Origin: Dasysyrphus tricinctus
Taxonomy: Eukaryota > Arthropoda > Insecta > Diptera > Syrphidae
Assembly (NCBI GenBank): GCA_963921185.1
Contig: OY992530.1
Location: 172,157,396 to 172,221,395, forward strand
Reading direction: 5' to 3'
DNA length: 64,000 bases
Part shown: in pieces, positions 42,326-54,929 of the stretch
Position numbering within the stretch: the stretch's first letter is position 1
How the letters are laid out: each line of letters starts with the position of its first letter
Notes under the pieces: generated by a model
Database searches by the model: none
Seen by the model: only the letters and a program-made list of their open reading frames with translations
Told to the model about the DNA's origin: nothing
Program-made: the position numbers and the translations under genes

Positions 42326-44180
42326 CAGTAGCGTAGATAGGGGGGGGATCAGGGGGATATATCCCCCCCATTGGGATCGATAATTGTTCAACATAACCAG
42401 TCATGAACCAAATAAGTTAAAGAAACGCACTCTGAAATTTTTTTCTTACGTCTCTCACCAATTGATAATAGGTAAACGTGCATAGAAAAAGAGCTTCCAT
42501 CCAGTTTTCCATCACAGCACAAAAGCCCACACCGACACAAAAAATGAAAATTATTAAGATTTCTTCGCACCGTGTGGCACATTGTTAAGTTGGTGTAAGA
42601 AACCACCACCAGCAGTTGAAGATTTAGAGGAGCTATTTCCGTTTGTGTGCGAGATTCTTGACCAAATAAGAACATTGGAAAGTGTCGCAAAGAACTTAAA
42701 AAACGCTATGGATTTCGAGTTCTTGATTAGCTTAAAGGTTATAAGTATGGTTTACCAACTCTTGTTGCCATTAAGTCGTCAGTTTCAAAGTGTGAGTTTA
42801 GACTTGGTCCAAGCTATGAATCTCGCCAGGGATTTAAGGAATCAACTAAAAATTAAACGGGCAGAAGACGACTCATTTTCGAAAGTGTTTGAAGATGCAA
42901 AAAAAATTGCTGAAGTCCTTGACATTGACGGTAAACATAAGAGAATAGTGAACCGACAAAAGAATCGTTGGAACCCTTCGGTTCAAAGTACAGACGAATA
43001 TTTTCGTGTTACTGTTTTCAATCCTTTTCTCGATTTCTATGTAATGGACCTTGGAGAAAAATTTACAAACCATGAAAACATACTAGAAGTGTTTTCGGTT
43101 CTTTTCAAGGATCCTTCGTCTGAAATAGACAAAGCAGCTAAAAAATTTAATGAAACTGTTGAGTTTTACAAAACATATTTGGATGCCAGACCATCTTCTA
43201 TTCTTGAAGAATTAAACACTTGGAAGAGATATTTGATCCAAAGGAATAATACTTCCTCTAAGAACTCATTGGAAGCGCTCGATAGCTGCCCCGAAGAAAG
43301 TTTTCCTAATATATATATTTTATTAAAGATATTAGCTACACTGCCGGTTTCAACGTCAACCCCCGAAAGAACTTTCTCCAGTTTAAAGAGAATAAAAACA
43401 ATACAAAGAAGCATGACCAACGAAGTGAGATTATTAAAAATATGTCTATTTTAATAACAGTGTGATAAGTTTTTGATGTTTACTTATTTGGAGGATCGTT
43501 TGAACGGTTTGGCTGCTCTAGCTATTCATCGCGAAATACCTATAACAGCAGACGAGGTTATAAGTGTTTTATCTAAAAAGAACAGAAAACTGGATTTTAT
43601 TTTGTGATTTATTTTTTAAATTAATATTATTTTAATTACTTTACCAACATTTATTCTAGCTCATATTCAAATTAATGCGTATAATATATTAGCCGCGTTT
43701 TATTATCGCTCATAACCCATATAGTTCATCTCGTGAAAATAAAACGATGTGGGTTAGTGCAAAAGCAGTGCTGTATATCAGTCTCTTTTTTTCTTATGGT
43801 TATTTGTTTTTCACGTAAGCACTTGTCTCTTTTCCTCTCTATTCTTAATACTGCTGACAAATCGCTGACATCCATTCACAATGGTAAATAGCCCTCTGCC
43901 GGTCAGAGTGAAAACCTCTATCTGGGTTATTGAAATTAACCTCGATAGAAACCTAGATCCCATGTTGTTTTTGTAATGCATGTTAAAAGGCTACCTCGAC
44001 CCAGATCCAGAGATAATAAAACGCAGCTATTATCTTTATTATGGCATACATAATGAATTCAATGAAGTTTTGTTATTTGTTTTTGTTTTATTTAATTATT
44101 AAAACTAAAGAAAATGAGAGAATTAGATCCATCCCCCCACCCCCCCCCCCCCCCATAGCGAAAAGCTATCTACGCCACTG
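42326..44180 (+). mobile_element. hAT transposon, degenerate, 8-bp TSD
   Basis: TIRs CAGTAGCGTAGATAG and CAGTGGCGTAGATAG, with ACTCATGG at 42318-42325 and 44181-44188. G-runs (left) and C-runs (right) follow the TIRs. Contains a broken transposase. Confidence 0.9.
42582..43607 (+). pseudogene. hAT transposase C-terminal part (ZMYM1-like)
   Basis: The 290-residue frame has the C-terminal hAT dimerisation motif (LLKILATLPVSTSTPERTFS, then SLKRIKT) and upstream helices typical of transposases annotated as ZMYM1-like. The frame stops at 43454, but its normal ending (NGLAALAIHREIPITADEVI, ending KLDFIL) lies in another frame up to 43607, so a frameshift or small insertion broke it. The N-terminal zinc finger and first catalytic residues are missing. 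Not functional. Confidence 0.8.
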
Positions 44181-44591
44181 ACTCATGGCCTACTTTTCAT
44201 GTAATGAAGAAAAACAATACAAAAAAAATCGTTTAAGCAATTTTTTAAAAATGACGGATTTTTGGCTGTTTTTCAACGACTGTTTCCGCAGAAACCATAA
44301 GTCGTACAAAAAATGATATTAACATAGACTGTAGGTAATTTCATTGTCTTTATTTTTGCATAAGCGCTTTTTGCAAAAGAAAAATATTTTTTGAGCAATA
44401 AGGAAAAAAGACAAAAAATGTCGAAATTTTTGACGAATTCTCATATTTGCCGTCAAAAACATAAAGGGAGCCACTTAAAATAATTACACCAGAACTTTCC
44501 ACTTCAGGTCCCTTTTGAACACCATTTGACTAGACTATCATGCGAATCTAAGATAATAAATAATTTTCAAACCAAAAATCTCCATCCAAAT

Positions 44592-44764
44592 GGGCTTATG
44601 AATTGAATACCTAAATCTACAATTCTTAAATCCACAAGAGCTTATGAATTGAATATTATTCAATTCATAAATCCCAACTAGCTTATGAATTGAATATTTT
44701 TCAATTCACAAATCCCAAAAAGCTTATGAATTAAAAATTTTAAAATTCACAAATCCCAAAGAGC
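44592..44764 (+). repeat. four 41-46-bp tandem repeats
   Basis: Units start GCTTATGAATTGAATA and carry AATTCA-type inverted motifs and AAATCCCAA. Starts near 44592, 44638, 44680 and 44721, with a partial unit at 44761. Confidence 0.75.
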
Positions 44765-45589
44765 TTGCTCGATTTTTTAAAATAAAACAACCACTGATCT
44801 CTATAATACACTGGATAGTGTATCGATACAAAAATATTGCTTCCATTTGAAGAATTGTTATATTATGAAGCTGACCACTTTTTTGTATAACAGTTTAACT
44901 GTATAACATGTAAAACAAAGATAATCCATTAACCAGATATCAAATCTCCGTTCGTTTCACCCCCCGAGATCTGTTTGCTAACATTAGTTGTGTTCGTAAT
45001 TTAAATTCATTCTCTAATTAGTAAATGAAACGGAATAACAAACGTAAAGAGTGTGACAAGGAGGTAAAATCATTAAAAAAAAACGCAGAATATGCAATCG
45101 CATCCTCCACATCATAATTATTCATTAGCTGTTTTGCTCAACTTGTTCGCAAACTGCAATGATTTATCTCATTCCACTATGAAATTAATTACACTAAAAA
45201 AATATACCAAATGCACACAGTGAATAACTTAAAGATAATAATAATAGAACAAACTTCCACAAAAGTTTATATTTTCATATCATGGTCTGTTTCCCTTTCT
45301 TCAGATAGACATCTGGAAATAGGGATGAGCGATTTTAATCGATATTTGCAAAGTATCGATAGTAAAGATTTCGATGTTTTGCCCCATCGATATTAACACC
45401 CAAAACATCGGCTTAAAAAACAAACAAAAAGTTAGTACGAAAATTAATAGTTCTGCTAGTAAAATCTAGATGGAGTGACTTTCATAGTTTATAAGTCATC
45501 TGTAACATTTGGAATTTTTTGAAAAAGAAAATTATCAAAGGATCTTTCAAACCAAATTTAAAAATTCAGAACCACAACGAAACTTCCGA

Positions 45590-46420
45590 TGTGCAAAAAG
45601 GCACAGATATAAGTTTACACATGAAGTGCCTATCAATTTTGCTTCAATCAAATTTGTTTTGTGTTTATTTGTGCAAAAGAAATATTTTTACATCAATATT
45701 CAAACATTAATATGATCGATGCTCAGCAAGACGCATTTTAAACCATACAAGTTTTTGTACACACTTTTGTAAGCAAAAATATCTTGCATTATCATTAGAT
45801 AACAGTGTACATATGAAATACTTGCAATATTGCTTCTATAAAATCTGTGGACGATATATTTTGCAAAATACAAATTTTAGCATCGATTTCCACGCATTGA
45901 AATAATAGATGCTCAGAAAGACCCAATTTACACCAATGCAAGTTTTTGCACACAACTTCGTGTCTTGCAATATCGATATATTCCAAAAAGCCAAGGAAAA
46001 CAGTTTACACAAAATTCCTTGAAATATTACTGTAAAATACATATTTAAAATCGATTTTCACGAATTTTAATTATCGATGGTCAGAAACACGCAGTTTACA
46101 CCATGCAAGCTCTTGCGCACACGTTCGTGTGAAACAAAATTTTGAAATATCGGATTTCAAAAAGGGCACACATAACAGCTTAACAACATGAATTGCCTTG
46201 CAATATTGATTTTATTAAATTTGTTGATATTCATTAGTGCAAAATACATATTTTTATATCGATTTTCACATTTCACCCATTAAAATCATCAATGCCTAGA
46301 AAGATACAGCTTACACGTGTTTTTAGAACACAAGCTTCTGTGCATCATTATTTTGCAATATCGATGTTTAAAGTTGAAATACCTTGCTTATGACTTCATA
46401 TTCTTCATTTGCATAAAAAC
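45590..46420. repeat. degenerate tandem units (about 200 bp) with ATCGAT and TTTACAC motifs
   Basis: Phrases such as CAGTTTACAC, TGCAAGTTTTTGCACAC, TTCGTGT, GCAATATCGAT and ATCGATTTTCAC recur about every 170-230 bp. Four or so units, heavily diverged. Confidence 0.6.
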
Positions 46421-46422
46421 TT

Positions 46423-46838
46423 AAATCGATTTTAAGAAACTTAAGAAAAAATAGCCCGCACCAGAAATTTTGAAAGCAAAAATACATTAGAGCACAGCAT
46501 GACGCATTTTTTGCTTTGTGCAAACAAAAACACCTGAAAAAAACATCGATGTTAAGTAGCATCGATGTTTTCGGTTCAATATTTATTGACATCGATGTTT
46601 GGTCTTCGATGCTGAAATCGATGTTGTTTCAAATCGATTTTAAGAAACTTAAGAAAAAATAGCCCGCACCAGAAATTTTGAAAGCAAAAATACATTAGAG
46701 CACAGCATGACGCATTTTTTGCTTTGTGCAAACAAAAACACCTGAAAAAAACATCGATGTTAAGTAGCATCGATGTTTTCGGTTCAATATTTATTGACAT
46801 CGATGTTTGGTCTTCGATGCTGAAATCGATGTTGTTTC
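46423..46838. repeat. 208-bp tandem duplication
   Basis: 46423-46630 and 46631-46838 read the same throughout. Each ends in a cluster of ACATCGATGTT palindromes that could form hairpins. A recent duplication. Confidence 0.9.
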
Positions 46839-47010
46839 AATATCTTACATCGGCACATCCCTATCTGGAAAATACTTTTTTTTTGTGTAATTCAGACGTC
46901 AAATTATGAAGCTGACCACCTAATTGTCATCTTCAAATGGAAGCAAAGAAACTGTTATACATTGTAAGGAATACACTATCCAGTGTATTATAGAGATCAG
47001 TGAAAACAAC

Positions 47011-47379
47011 TAGTTTTGATTGCAAAAGGGGAATGATTAATTGCAAAATCGGGATGGTTAGAAAACTTAAGAAATTTGTGAAATAAATGTAGAAGTTTTG
47101 TAGTGCAACGCATTTCATAATATTTATTAACGTATCGATATCCAATACTTAGCAACTACATAATATTTAAATTTTGCTTCGCAAATCGTTACTGCAGTAC
47201 ATAGTTGATAGCGGGGAAACTATCGTTACCGTGCGTGAGAGCTTAATTTTGGGAAATCGAAAATTTTGCTTTTTAATTTCTAAAAAAGTTTATTAAAATT
47301 AAGCTTACCTTAACCATCAGTATCTTGTTAGGAAACAATTGAAGCACATGTGCCACTATTCCATTATTAAAACATCTTT
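47011..47379. other. unassigned spacer
   Basis: AT-rich sequence without recognised features between the 2.2-kb element and the poly-A end of the next LINE. Confidence 0.4.
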
Positions 47380-49625
47380 TTTTTTTTACACTATCAGATC
47401 TGTCGAAGAGAGCTTAGTACAAGCGACATCTTGCGACCAAAGAATTGCCAAACACAAATTAAGTGCTTATCAGGCTCATCACTTAGTGTAGTGTTAGTAG
47501 TTAGTAAGCAACAAACTACTTAAGACATACACTTTACAAAATAAAATCAAAAACAATTATTATAAAATAACAAATACAATGACATTGAAAAAATTAACAA
47601 TTACAAACATTTAAGAGCGTGGTACACTGGTCTTCAATGTAGCTTTGAGACTATTCTTACTTATATTAAAATCAAAAATATTTGAGTTCAAATTCAGAAT
47701 GTTGCACATGCGGGTAAAAGGCTCATGCATTCCATAATTGGTACGGTGTTGAGATATATGCATTAGTTCTAGACTACGAGTGTTGTGACCTCCCCCACGG
47801 TAGTTAAGGCTAGTACAAGATAATAAATCAGGTGCATCAATAACGCCCGTTAAAAGTTGATGAATAAATATAATATCATTATTAATTCTCCTTTGTGCCA
47901 AAGTTTGAATCTGAAGAAGCTTAATCCGGTGTTCGTAAGGAGGAAGATTATAAGGATCGGACCACGGTAGACCTTTCAAAGCAAATCGTATAAAATTACG
48001 CTGTACTGCCTCTAGTCTATTCTTATGGACATCGTAAAAAGGAGTCCATACCTGTGATGCGTATTCAAGATGAGGGCGAACAAGACTGTTGTAGAGAGCA
48101 AGGGTAACATAAGGATCCTTAAATTCCTTAGACCATCGTTTAACAAACCCTAACATAGAGTTTGCCTTGTTGACGATTAAATTGATATGTTTCGTAAAAT
48201 CAAGATTAAAAGTAAAATGAACCCCTAGGTCTTTGAAACTATCAACACGACGCAATGTGTGCTGCAATATTTTATAATCAAATGAACTAGGAACTTTTTT
48301 TTAGAAAAAATCATCGCCTGACATTTAATAGGGTTGAGATTTAAACCGTTTTTATTACACCCAATAACAAAACTGTTTATATCTTCTTGCAAAAGTAACC
48401 GATCACTCTCAGATTTTACGCTTTTGAAAATTTTCATGTCATCCGCAAAAATTAGAATTTCACTATAACGTATACAGAGGGATACGTCATTGATAGCCTA
48501 GATAAAAAGAAGTGGGCCTGAATGACTACCCTGGGGAACTCCAGATTTGGCAAAGAAAGGGTTGGAGACAGAGCTCCTAAATCTAACCTGATAGGATCTA
48601 TTATGTAGATATGAAGAAACCCAAGTGATGAGTTTAGGAGGAAACCCAAACACCTTTAACTTAAACGTGATGATGTCATGAGAAATTTGATCGAAAGCTT
48701 TAGAGAAATCTGTATAGATGCAGTCGAGTTCATGGCCATGTTCCAACGCAGTTGAACACTTATGCAAGAATGCAAGTAAATTGGTTATCGTCGATCGCTT
48801 TTGCATGAATCCATGTTGTTGATTGCAAATTATATTCTTACAGTTGAATGTCAAACTATCGCACATTCTTGCTCAAAAAGCTTTGGAATGCAAGACAGTT
48901 TGGAGATTGGCCTGTGATTGCATATATCAGATCTGTTACCCTTTTTAAAAACTGGTGTAATAAATGCTTTTTTCCAAATACTTGGAAATTTACCTGAGCT
49001 AAGTGATAGGTTAAACAAATTAAGAAGAGGGGGTGCTAATATTGATTTACATTTTTTCAAGATTATTGGTGGGATGCCATCAGGTCCAGACGAGTAATCA
49101 TCATGAAGTAAGGACATATATTGTAACATTTTTTCAAGTATAATTGGGATATTATTGAAGGTAGTTTGTGGACAGTCTTTCAAGTAGAGAAATAAGTTCT
49201 CATCAACATCAACGGGGGTATCAACGAAAAACTGGCGAAAGTTGTTAGCAAACGCATCACAAATATCAGGAGGACTATTTAAAATAATATTATTATAAGT
49301 TAAATTGACTGGATAGCCATCAGATTTCTTTTTTAAGTTAACGAAACTCCAAAAACTTTTGGGGACAAGCTTAAGGGAACTTTCCATTTTTTTAAGATAT
49401 TCAGCGTTTAAATGATTGGAGAGGTTTTTAAACTCATCAAACAAGGAAATATACAATTCTCGGTCCTGAAGGGACATACTTTTTATGAAGTTCTTCCAAG
49501 CTCTGTTTGTTAATTACGAAGAATTTTGAGTTCTTTCGTATACCATGGATGGCAGAAGCTAGAGTATTTGGGTAATTTGTGTGGAACTATGTCATCTTCC
49601 ACTGACCACTGAGTCAAATAATGAA
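47380..49625 (-). mobile_element. LINE (Jockey/CR1 group), 5'-truncated and decayed
   Basis: The minus strand ends in a poly-A run (complement of 47380-47389). ORF2 remnants are spread over several frames, and the copy begins inside ORF2 near 49625. Confidence 0.75.
47611..49477 (-). pseudogene. LINE reverse transcriptase, frame-broken
   Basis: Segments in order: a pre-RT region (KLVPKSFWSFVNLKKKS), DDYSSGPDGIPPIILKKCK, FKKGNRSDICNHRPIS, then in another frame QQHGFMQKRSTITNLLAFL, YTDFSKAFDQISHDI, GVPQGSHSGPLLFI followed by TAG at 48498, then FADD (about 48440-48451) and the C-terminal domain (DSFKDLGVHFTFNLDFTKHI ... RPHLEYASQVWTP) to 47611. At least two frameshifts and one nonsense codon. 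The endonuclease is missing. Clade uncertain; Jockey/CR1 fits best. Confidence 0.8.
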
Positions 49626-51711
49626 CTTAATTCAATATTGTACAAAATGGACACTGGCCCTTTTAGAACCAACGTACAGATATATTTACAGTGCTATTAA
49701 TTAGGTCTCCTTAGAAAAATATCTAGTTCAACAACACTATCTAAATATATGAAGATCAAACTAGATAGATAGAGATACAAAAATTTTATTTTTTTAGTTT
49801 TTACAAAGACTTGTTTTTCATTATATTAAAATTAAATTAAATGACAATAACTTTTTAAGTTGCCTGTCAGGTTAAAGTGTTATCTGTAATGAATACATTA
49901 AAAACTTAGCAATTGATTTTTACTTTTAAGAATATTCATTTATAATAAGGTTTCGATATCTTAGAGCGTATTTTAAGAAATTGTAAAGTTGACTATAGTT
50001 TTGTCCGTTGAGAATTTCGAGGAACTGTAGCATCAAGGTTACAGATCGTACAAATGCCTACTGAATCTCTTCTAAACGCTCTTGCATTGAGATTGAGCAA
50101 TCCGCACCTAGAATTTAACACCATGCTAATCATCTCGCGTGAGTTACTGTCTACGAGTTTGGCACCTCGGCATAGTTCAGGTTACAGTACTCGTCGTGGA
50201 AGCGTGATTGAAGCGCTCTGTTTGTATGTTCCGTCCAATGTTTATCTATAAGTTTTGTGCAAGTTTCTATATGCAAGGCTTTCCACTCAGACTTTGTTGA
50301 CCAGTTGAACTCAATGTTGACCTCATTAAAGAGTTCTGACCACTCATTTGCCCAGTAAATCTGCTTTCTTACAGTGACATCTGAAAGTTTTCTCGGTAAT
50401 CTATTTTCGGGAAGGGTGCTAACTCTTTGAATGTATTTGAAATGGAGTTCGAGTGTTGAAAGGAAAGCTTTTGGAAGTCCTGTTTCTAGATTTAGCGCGT
50501 AATTTGGTGTGTTGCTAGGTAAGGAAAAACATCTCTTGATAAAAAACCTTTGCAATTTTTCGACTTCGTTATGTTCGGAATAACCCCAAACTTGCGCGCA
50601 GTAGTTCATCACTGATTTGGAAGCCGCTTCATATATTTTGTACTTAGCTGAGTGCTGTATGTTCTTGTTTTTGATGAAGTTAGACCAGGTAGCATTTATT
50701 AAGTTTTTAGACATTGCGAGTCTTTGCGTAAGATGCTCTGTCCACGACATATTGTAAGTCAGAGTTACTCCAAGGTACTTGTATTTGTTTGAAATTTTGA
50801 TTTCATCATTTTTAAAAGTCCATTTTTCTTCAGCTGCTCGGCGTCCACCGTTTCGAAAAATCACTACTTCTGATTTTCTTAAGTTCACAAGCAGATTCCA
50901 TTTTGAGCAATAATTTGCGAAGCTATTAATCATTGCTTGCAAGGAAGTGGGATTATCAGAGAGAAGAACAATATCGTCGGCATAAAGTAAGACTTTTACT
51001 GATATGCCTTCAACAGTTAATCCACCCGGTAGATCAGAGTCGAGGTCATTCAAGAACAGGATAAATAGCAGAGCACTGAGAACGCATCCCTGTTTTTCAC
51101 CTTGTTTAATAGGAAAGTAGTCGCTGATGTTTGTTCCATTCCATACTGTTGCAATGTTGTTGTGATAGGGAGCCCTTAGGATTGAGAGCATTTTTGTGGA
51201 CAATCCCAAAAGTGTCAGTTTGTGGAATAATGCGTCTCTATTTATACTGTCAAAAGCGGCTTTTAAATTGATGAAGAACGCATAGAGTTTCTTTTTTTGA
51301 TTGAGTTGTAGTTTTATGAGGCAGGAAAGATTGAAAATTTGGTCTACAGTGGAGTAGTTTTGCCTGTATGCAGCTTGGAACTCATTCAAAATCTGATTTT
51401 CTTCGACCCATCGATTAAGTCGATTTAAAAGAACAGTTGCGAACAGCTTGTATATAGTGTCCATAAAAGACAGACCGCGGTAGTTGACTACATCATTAGA
51501 ATTCCCTTTCTTGAAAGGAGGCAATATTATTGACCTTTTGAAAGAATCGGGAATGGTTCCTGTACTAAAGATGTCGCAAAATAGTCGATGGATTTCTTTG
51601 ATTAAATGAGGGGAAGCGTTTTTATAGAATTCGAAAGGAATACCATCGAGTCCAGGAGCTTTGTTATCATTTGCTGATTCGATAGCTGATTGAACTTCAT
51701 CCATTTGGACG

Positions 51712-52446
51712 CAGCGTTACCGATGTGGCACGATCGTGCCATTTTGACACGGAAATTTTCTCGTAGCACGGTGGCACTAAAAGTTTCAATATGGCACGTT
51801 TTTTTTATTTTCATTATCTTACATAAATTTAAACTCATAGTATAAACACAGTGTCAATATTCATCAAAAGAACTGGACGTGTCTACTTTATCACCTCAAC
51901 AGAACTGGATGCATCCATTCTAACTCATAGTAGGCGTTTTCCTTTGGAGGTGGCGAAGTACTTGCAAGTACTTTGCCAGCTTTTTTCAATGGAACACATC
52001 AAACTGCTTTCCCATGTAAAATGTATCTACTCGCGCATGAGAGCATGTGCAGTTGGTAGTACTAGATTAGGGTTTTCATCTACTCATAAGTACTTCGCCA
52101 CCTCCAAAGGAAAACGGCTAGTATGAACACACTTATTTCATTACAATGTAGTAGAGCGTAGATCTTTCAATATTCAGTTGTCATACAAAGCTTTATTAAA
52201 GCTTATTAAATAATAATAATACTCATAATGTGATGTGAAATAGGTACAATGAACTTGCCAGAAACTCCTGTTTCTGGACAATGCCTACACGAATAGAGGA
52301 AGTGATTTTTGTTTTTGTAATAGTATTGAATTAAAATTTATTTTTAAAGAACAAATTGAGTTTTTTTTCATATGGCACGAAAATTTATAAATGGCACGTT
52401 TTTTCAAAAAATGTGGCACGAAATTTTTTTTTTGGCGGCAACGCTG
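51712..52446. mobile_element. 735-bp hAT-type non-autonomous element
   Basis: TIRs CAGCGTTACCG and CAGCGTTGCCG, with TTTGGACG at 51704-51711 and 52447-52454. Subterminal CGTGCCA/TGGCACG motifs are repeated at least six times. A 187-bp MITE is nested at 51933-52119. Confidence 0.85.
51933..52119. mobile_element. 187-bp MITE (second copy), AGTA duplication
   Basis: Nearly the same sequence and the same length as 26154-26340. AGTA flanks it at 51929-51932 and 52120-52123. Two copies with different 4-bp flanks confirm the boundaries. Confidence 0.9.
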
Positions 52447-53117
52447 TTTGGACGTCTTCGTCAAGCAAAGGTATATGGATATCTGAATTTAATGTATATT
52501 CGTATGATATTACTACAGGAAATGTTGGATTGAGTAGGTTTTGGAAGTGTGTTCTAAACTCAAATGATGTTATGTCTGACTTCTGATTGCAAGTGCTACC
52601 GCGCATTATTTTAGCGAGTTTCCACCAATCACTTGTTGCTTTGACTAACGCCAGTTGACTTGAGATGTTTAGATAGTAATTGCGTTGTTTCAGCGTACAT
52701 AAGGCTTTGTATTTTTTGTTCGACTCTCTGTAGTATTTTCTGTAAACGTCGATATTGTGTTTTCTGAACATTTTCAGTTTTTTCAACACATCCCTTCTAG
52801 CGTAAAAACAAGCAGTATCGAACCATGGTTTCTTTGGTACGAAATTCAGGTTAAGCCGATTATTTTCTCCATGAGCACTGTAAATACATTCTTTAATTGC
52901 AAGTTTGCTAGACAAAGATCTTCACCAGTGTTAGTACTAGCGATTTTTTGTGGTATGTTTTGTTCTAGACTGCATAAATATATGGTTTTTCTGTCATCGC
53001 GCCACTTAAGTCTTGGCATAAGATTCATAGAATCATTGTTCGCTACTACTTCCTGCGTAGAAAGACTTACTAAAAGTGGCATGTGATCGGAGAAAGTTTC
53101 ACAACCTATTCTAAAGT

Positions 53118-53370
53118 TTTATTAGTTAATTGATCATGTAAAAAATGTAATAAATTTTTTTTTACAAAACAAGTAAGTTTTATATAAATTAGCTATCTAC
53201 TATTCAATAATCTAATTAAATTATGTTTTGTCTTTTGAAAAGTTTCAATAAATTGTGACCCCTGAAGAAGTTGAGAATTTTTAACGAAACGTAGGGTGTA
53301 AATATGAAATTGTTTTAATTTGCATATAGAGATGAAGATCAAAAAGCCCATATTTTTATAAAATTAATTG
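53118..53370 (+). mobile_element. 253-bp Penelope-like 3' fragment with 12-bp TSD
   Basis: CTATTCTAAAGT at 53106-53117 and 53371-53382. The insert contains CCCCTGAAGAAG...CGAAACGTAGGG, as in the larger PLEs, plus their 3' sequence order. Removing it restores L5 (DFRIGCETF). A short PLE or a non-autonomous relative. Confidence 0.75.
53260..53294 (+). ncRNA. hammerhead-like core in the small PLE
   Basis: CTGAAGA, a weak four-pair stem (GTTG/TAAC), then CGAAAC. The sequence between the two conserved boxes differs from the larger PLE while the boxes are kept. Confidence 0.4.
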
Positions 53371-54706
53371 CTATTCTAAAGTCTTTTATTGCATCAATAG
53401 AACTGTATGATGGACAACAGTAGTCGATGACCGAAGACCCTCTGCTACTTACAAAAGTAAATTCACCAGACATGTCTCCATATCCTCTTCCGTTCAAAAT
53501 GAATGCTCCAATCTCTTCTAAGAACTCTGTAAACGTATTTGAGTTTCGATCACAACAGTTATCCTTTGAAGTTCTGACTGTGGGGGCTAGATTTTCATTC
53601 CCAAGTTGGACATCTACACTTCCTTTCGTACCAGTTCTTACATTAAAATCGTCTACTAATATAAAATTATTCTGATCTGTTTCATGAAAAAAAGTAATAA
53701 GTTTTTCAAAGTCGCTTCTCCAGTGGTTGCAGTTGATGTACGCAGGAACAAGGTGAAGAAAAGCTCCTCCAAAATGGCCTCTAAGAAAAACGGTATCACA
53801 GTGCTTGATAAAGCTGAGTTGATAAACCTGCTCTACGCATTTTTTATACCCGTATAAACAGCCACCACTTGCTCTTCCTCTTGTTTGTTGTTGTGTTCTT
53901 GTCGCAGGAATCCATTCAAGTTTGTATCCCGGAAAGAATTTTTCGTATCTTATACTATTTTCAGTTGTTACAAAAGTTTCATATAAAAAGAATATTTCAA
54001 AATTATTAATATATTTAAAGAAATTGCAGAATAAGGTTTTATTTCCAAGACCAGCAATATTGAAAGATAAAACCTGACAGGCACTTAATTGTTGAACATG
54101 GTTTGGAAAGTGACTAGAACTTAAAATTTTTTTGTTGGTCTCATTCAAAATAATAGTATAGTTACATTCTGTTTTGCTCAATAAACTAACAATAAATTCC
54201 CTGTCTTCATCGCTAAAAGCTGTTATGATTCCTTCGTGACTGCATTTGTACCGACGACCATTAACTTTAATAGCCAAACGCTTGATCTCAACTTTAAGGT
54301 TGGGATTTGTTTGAGTTACCCATTTTTTGATTTGTCGGAGGTGGTACTTCTCTTTTCTTTCATTACATGACAGGTCTCTGTTGATGAATATCTTGGAGTT
54401 TCTCAAATTTTGTGTTGCTGATAATACTGAGTTAACGTCATTTGCATTTTCCAGTTCGAAAACAAATGCGGACGTGTTCTTGTTTGGTAAGCCGATTTTT
54501 CTGGTGTTGGTTGTTGTAACGGATACATTGAGAGTTGAATTGCATATTTGGTCAAATTGTAGTTTTGCTTCTTGAGTGTTAGTCGCAGTCAATCCATTAA
54601 CAACAATGTTTAATCTTTTAGTGAATTTCTCAAAATCATCAATTTTTCGGTTAAGTGTTTTTTCGTTTGCTTTTAGCTTTGTGATCTCTTTGTGAAGATC
54701 AAACTA

Positions 54707-54929
54707 TAGTCCTAACATAAAACCAATTGAATTAAATGTCAGTTTAGTCAAGGTTTGGACAACAAATAAAAATGATTTGTTACTTACACCTACTTTTTTT
54801 TTGGACAGAGTTTAAATATCGCTGATAATTTATTTTATCTGTTATTACAGTCTTTAATTTCATTTAATTTTGTGAGCATACAAAATGTATACCTACAGCC
54901 AAAAAACTCTCAAATTGTCAAGGCCCCTT
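54707..54929. other. unassigned spacer
   Basis: AT-rich, no recognised feature, between the L5 TSD and the Jockey 3' end. Confidence 0.4.

Larger units (their letters stand above)
44792..47002. mobile_element. 2.2-kb DNA element with 8-bp TSD and internal satellite
   Basis: Inverted ends begin CACTGATCTCTATAATACAC. AAAACAAC is repeated at 44784-44791 and 47003-47010. Inverted similarity goes on with GCTTCCATTTGAAGA. The interior is mostly degenerate tandem repeats rich in ATCGAT. No transposase. The TSD length fits hAT or P superfamilies. Confidence 0.8.
49764..54692 (-). mobile_element. LINE L5 with 14-bp TSD, split by two insertions
   Basis: TGAAGATCAAACTA at 49750-49763 and 54693-54706 is the TSD. 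The minus-strand 3' end has a short TATC-repeat tail. The copy is 5'-truncated in a coiled-coil region. Later insertions: a hAT-type element (51712-52446) and a small PLE (53118-53370); removing each restores the frame. Confidence 0.85.
49910..54692 (-). pseudogene. L5 ORF: ORF1-like domain, endonuclease and reverse transcriptase
   Basis: From 54692: a coiled coil (LHKEITKLKANEKTLNRKID), an ORF1-like domain (IVVNGL, RKIGLPNK, NLRNSKIFINRDLS), then in the same frame an AP endonuclease (LSFNIAGL, FILVDDFNVRTG, FVSSRGSSVIDYC). The frame is cut at 53371 by a PLE fragment and resumes GCETFSDHMPLL; a frameshift near 52900 leads to KKPWFDTACFYARRDVLKKL. After the hAT insertion the RT follows (NDNKAPGLDGIPFEFYKN, INLKAAFDSINRDALFHKL, EKQGCVLSALLFILFLNDL, YADDIVLL). 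A stop at 50151 precedes a shifted C-terminus (RCGLLNLNARAFRRDSVGIC). ORF1 fused to the endonuclease is unusual. Confidence 0.8.

Noticed and set aside
46368..46800. Two identical 74-residue frames
   Set aside because: They come from the 208-bp tandem duplication in non-coding satellite sequence.
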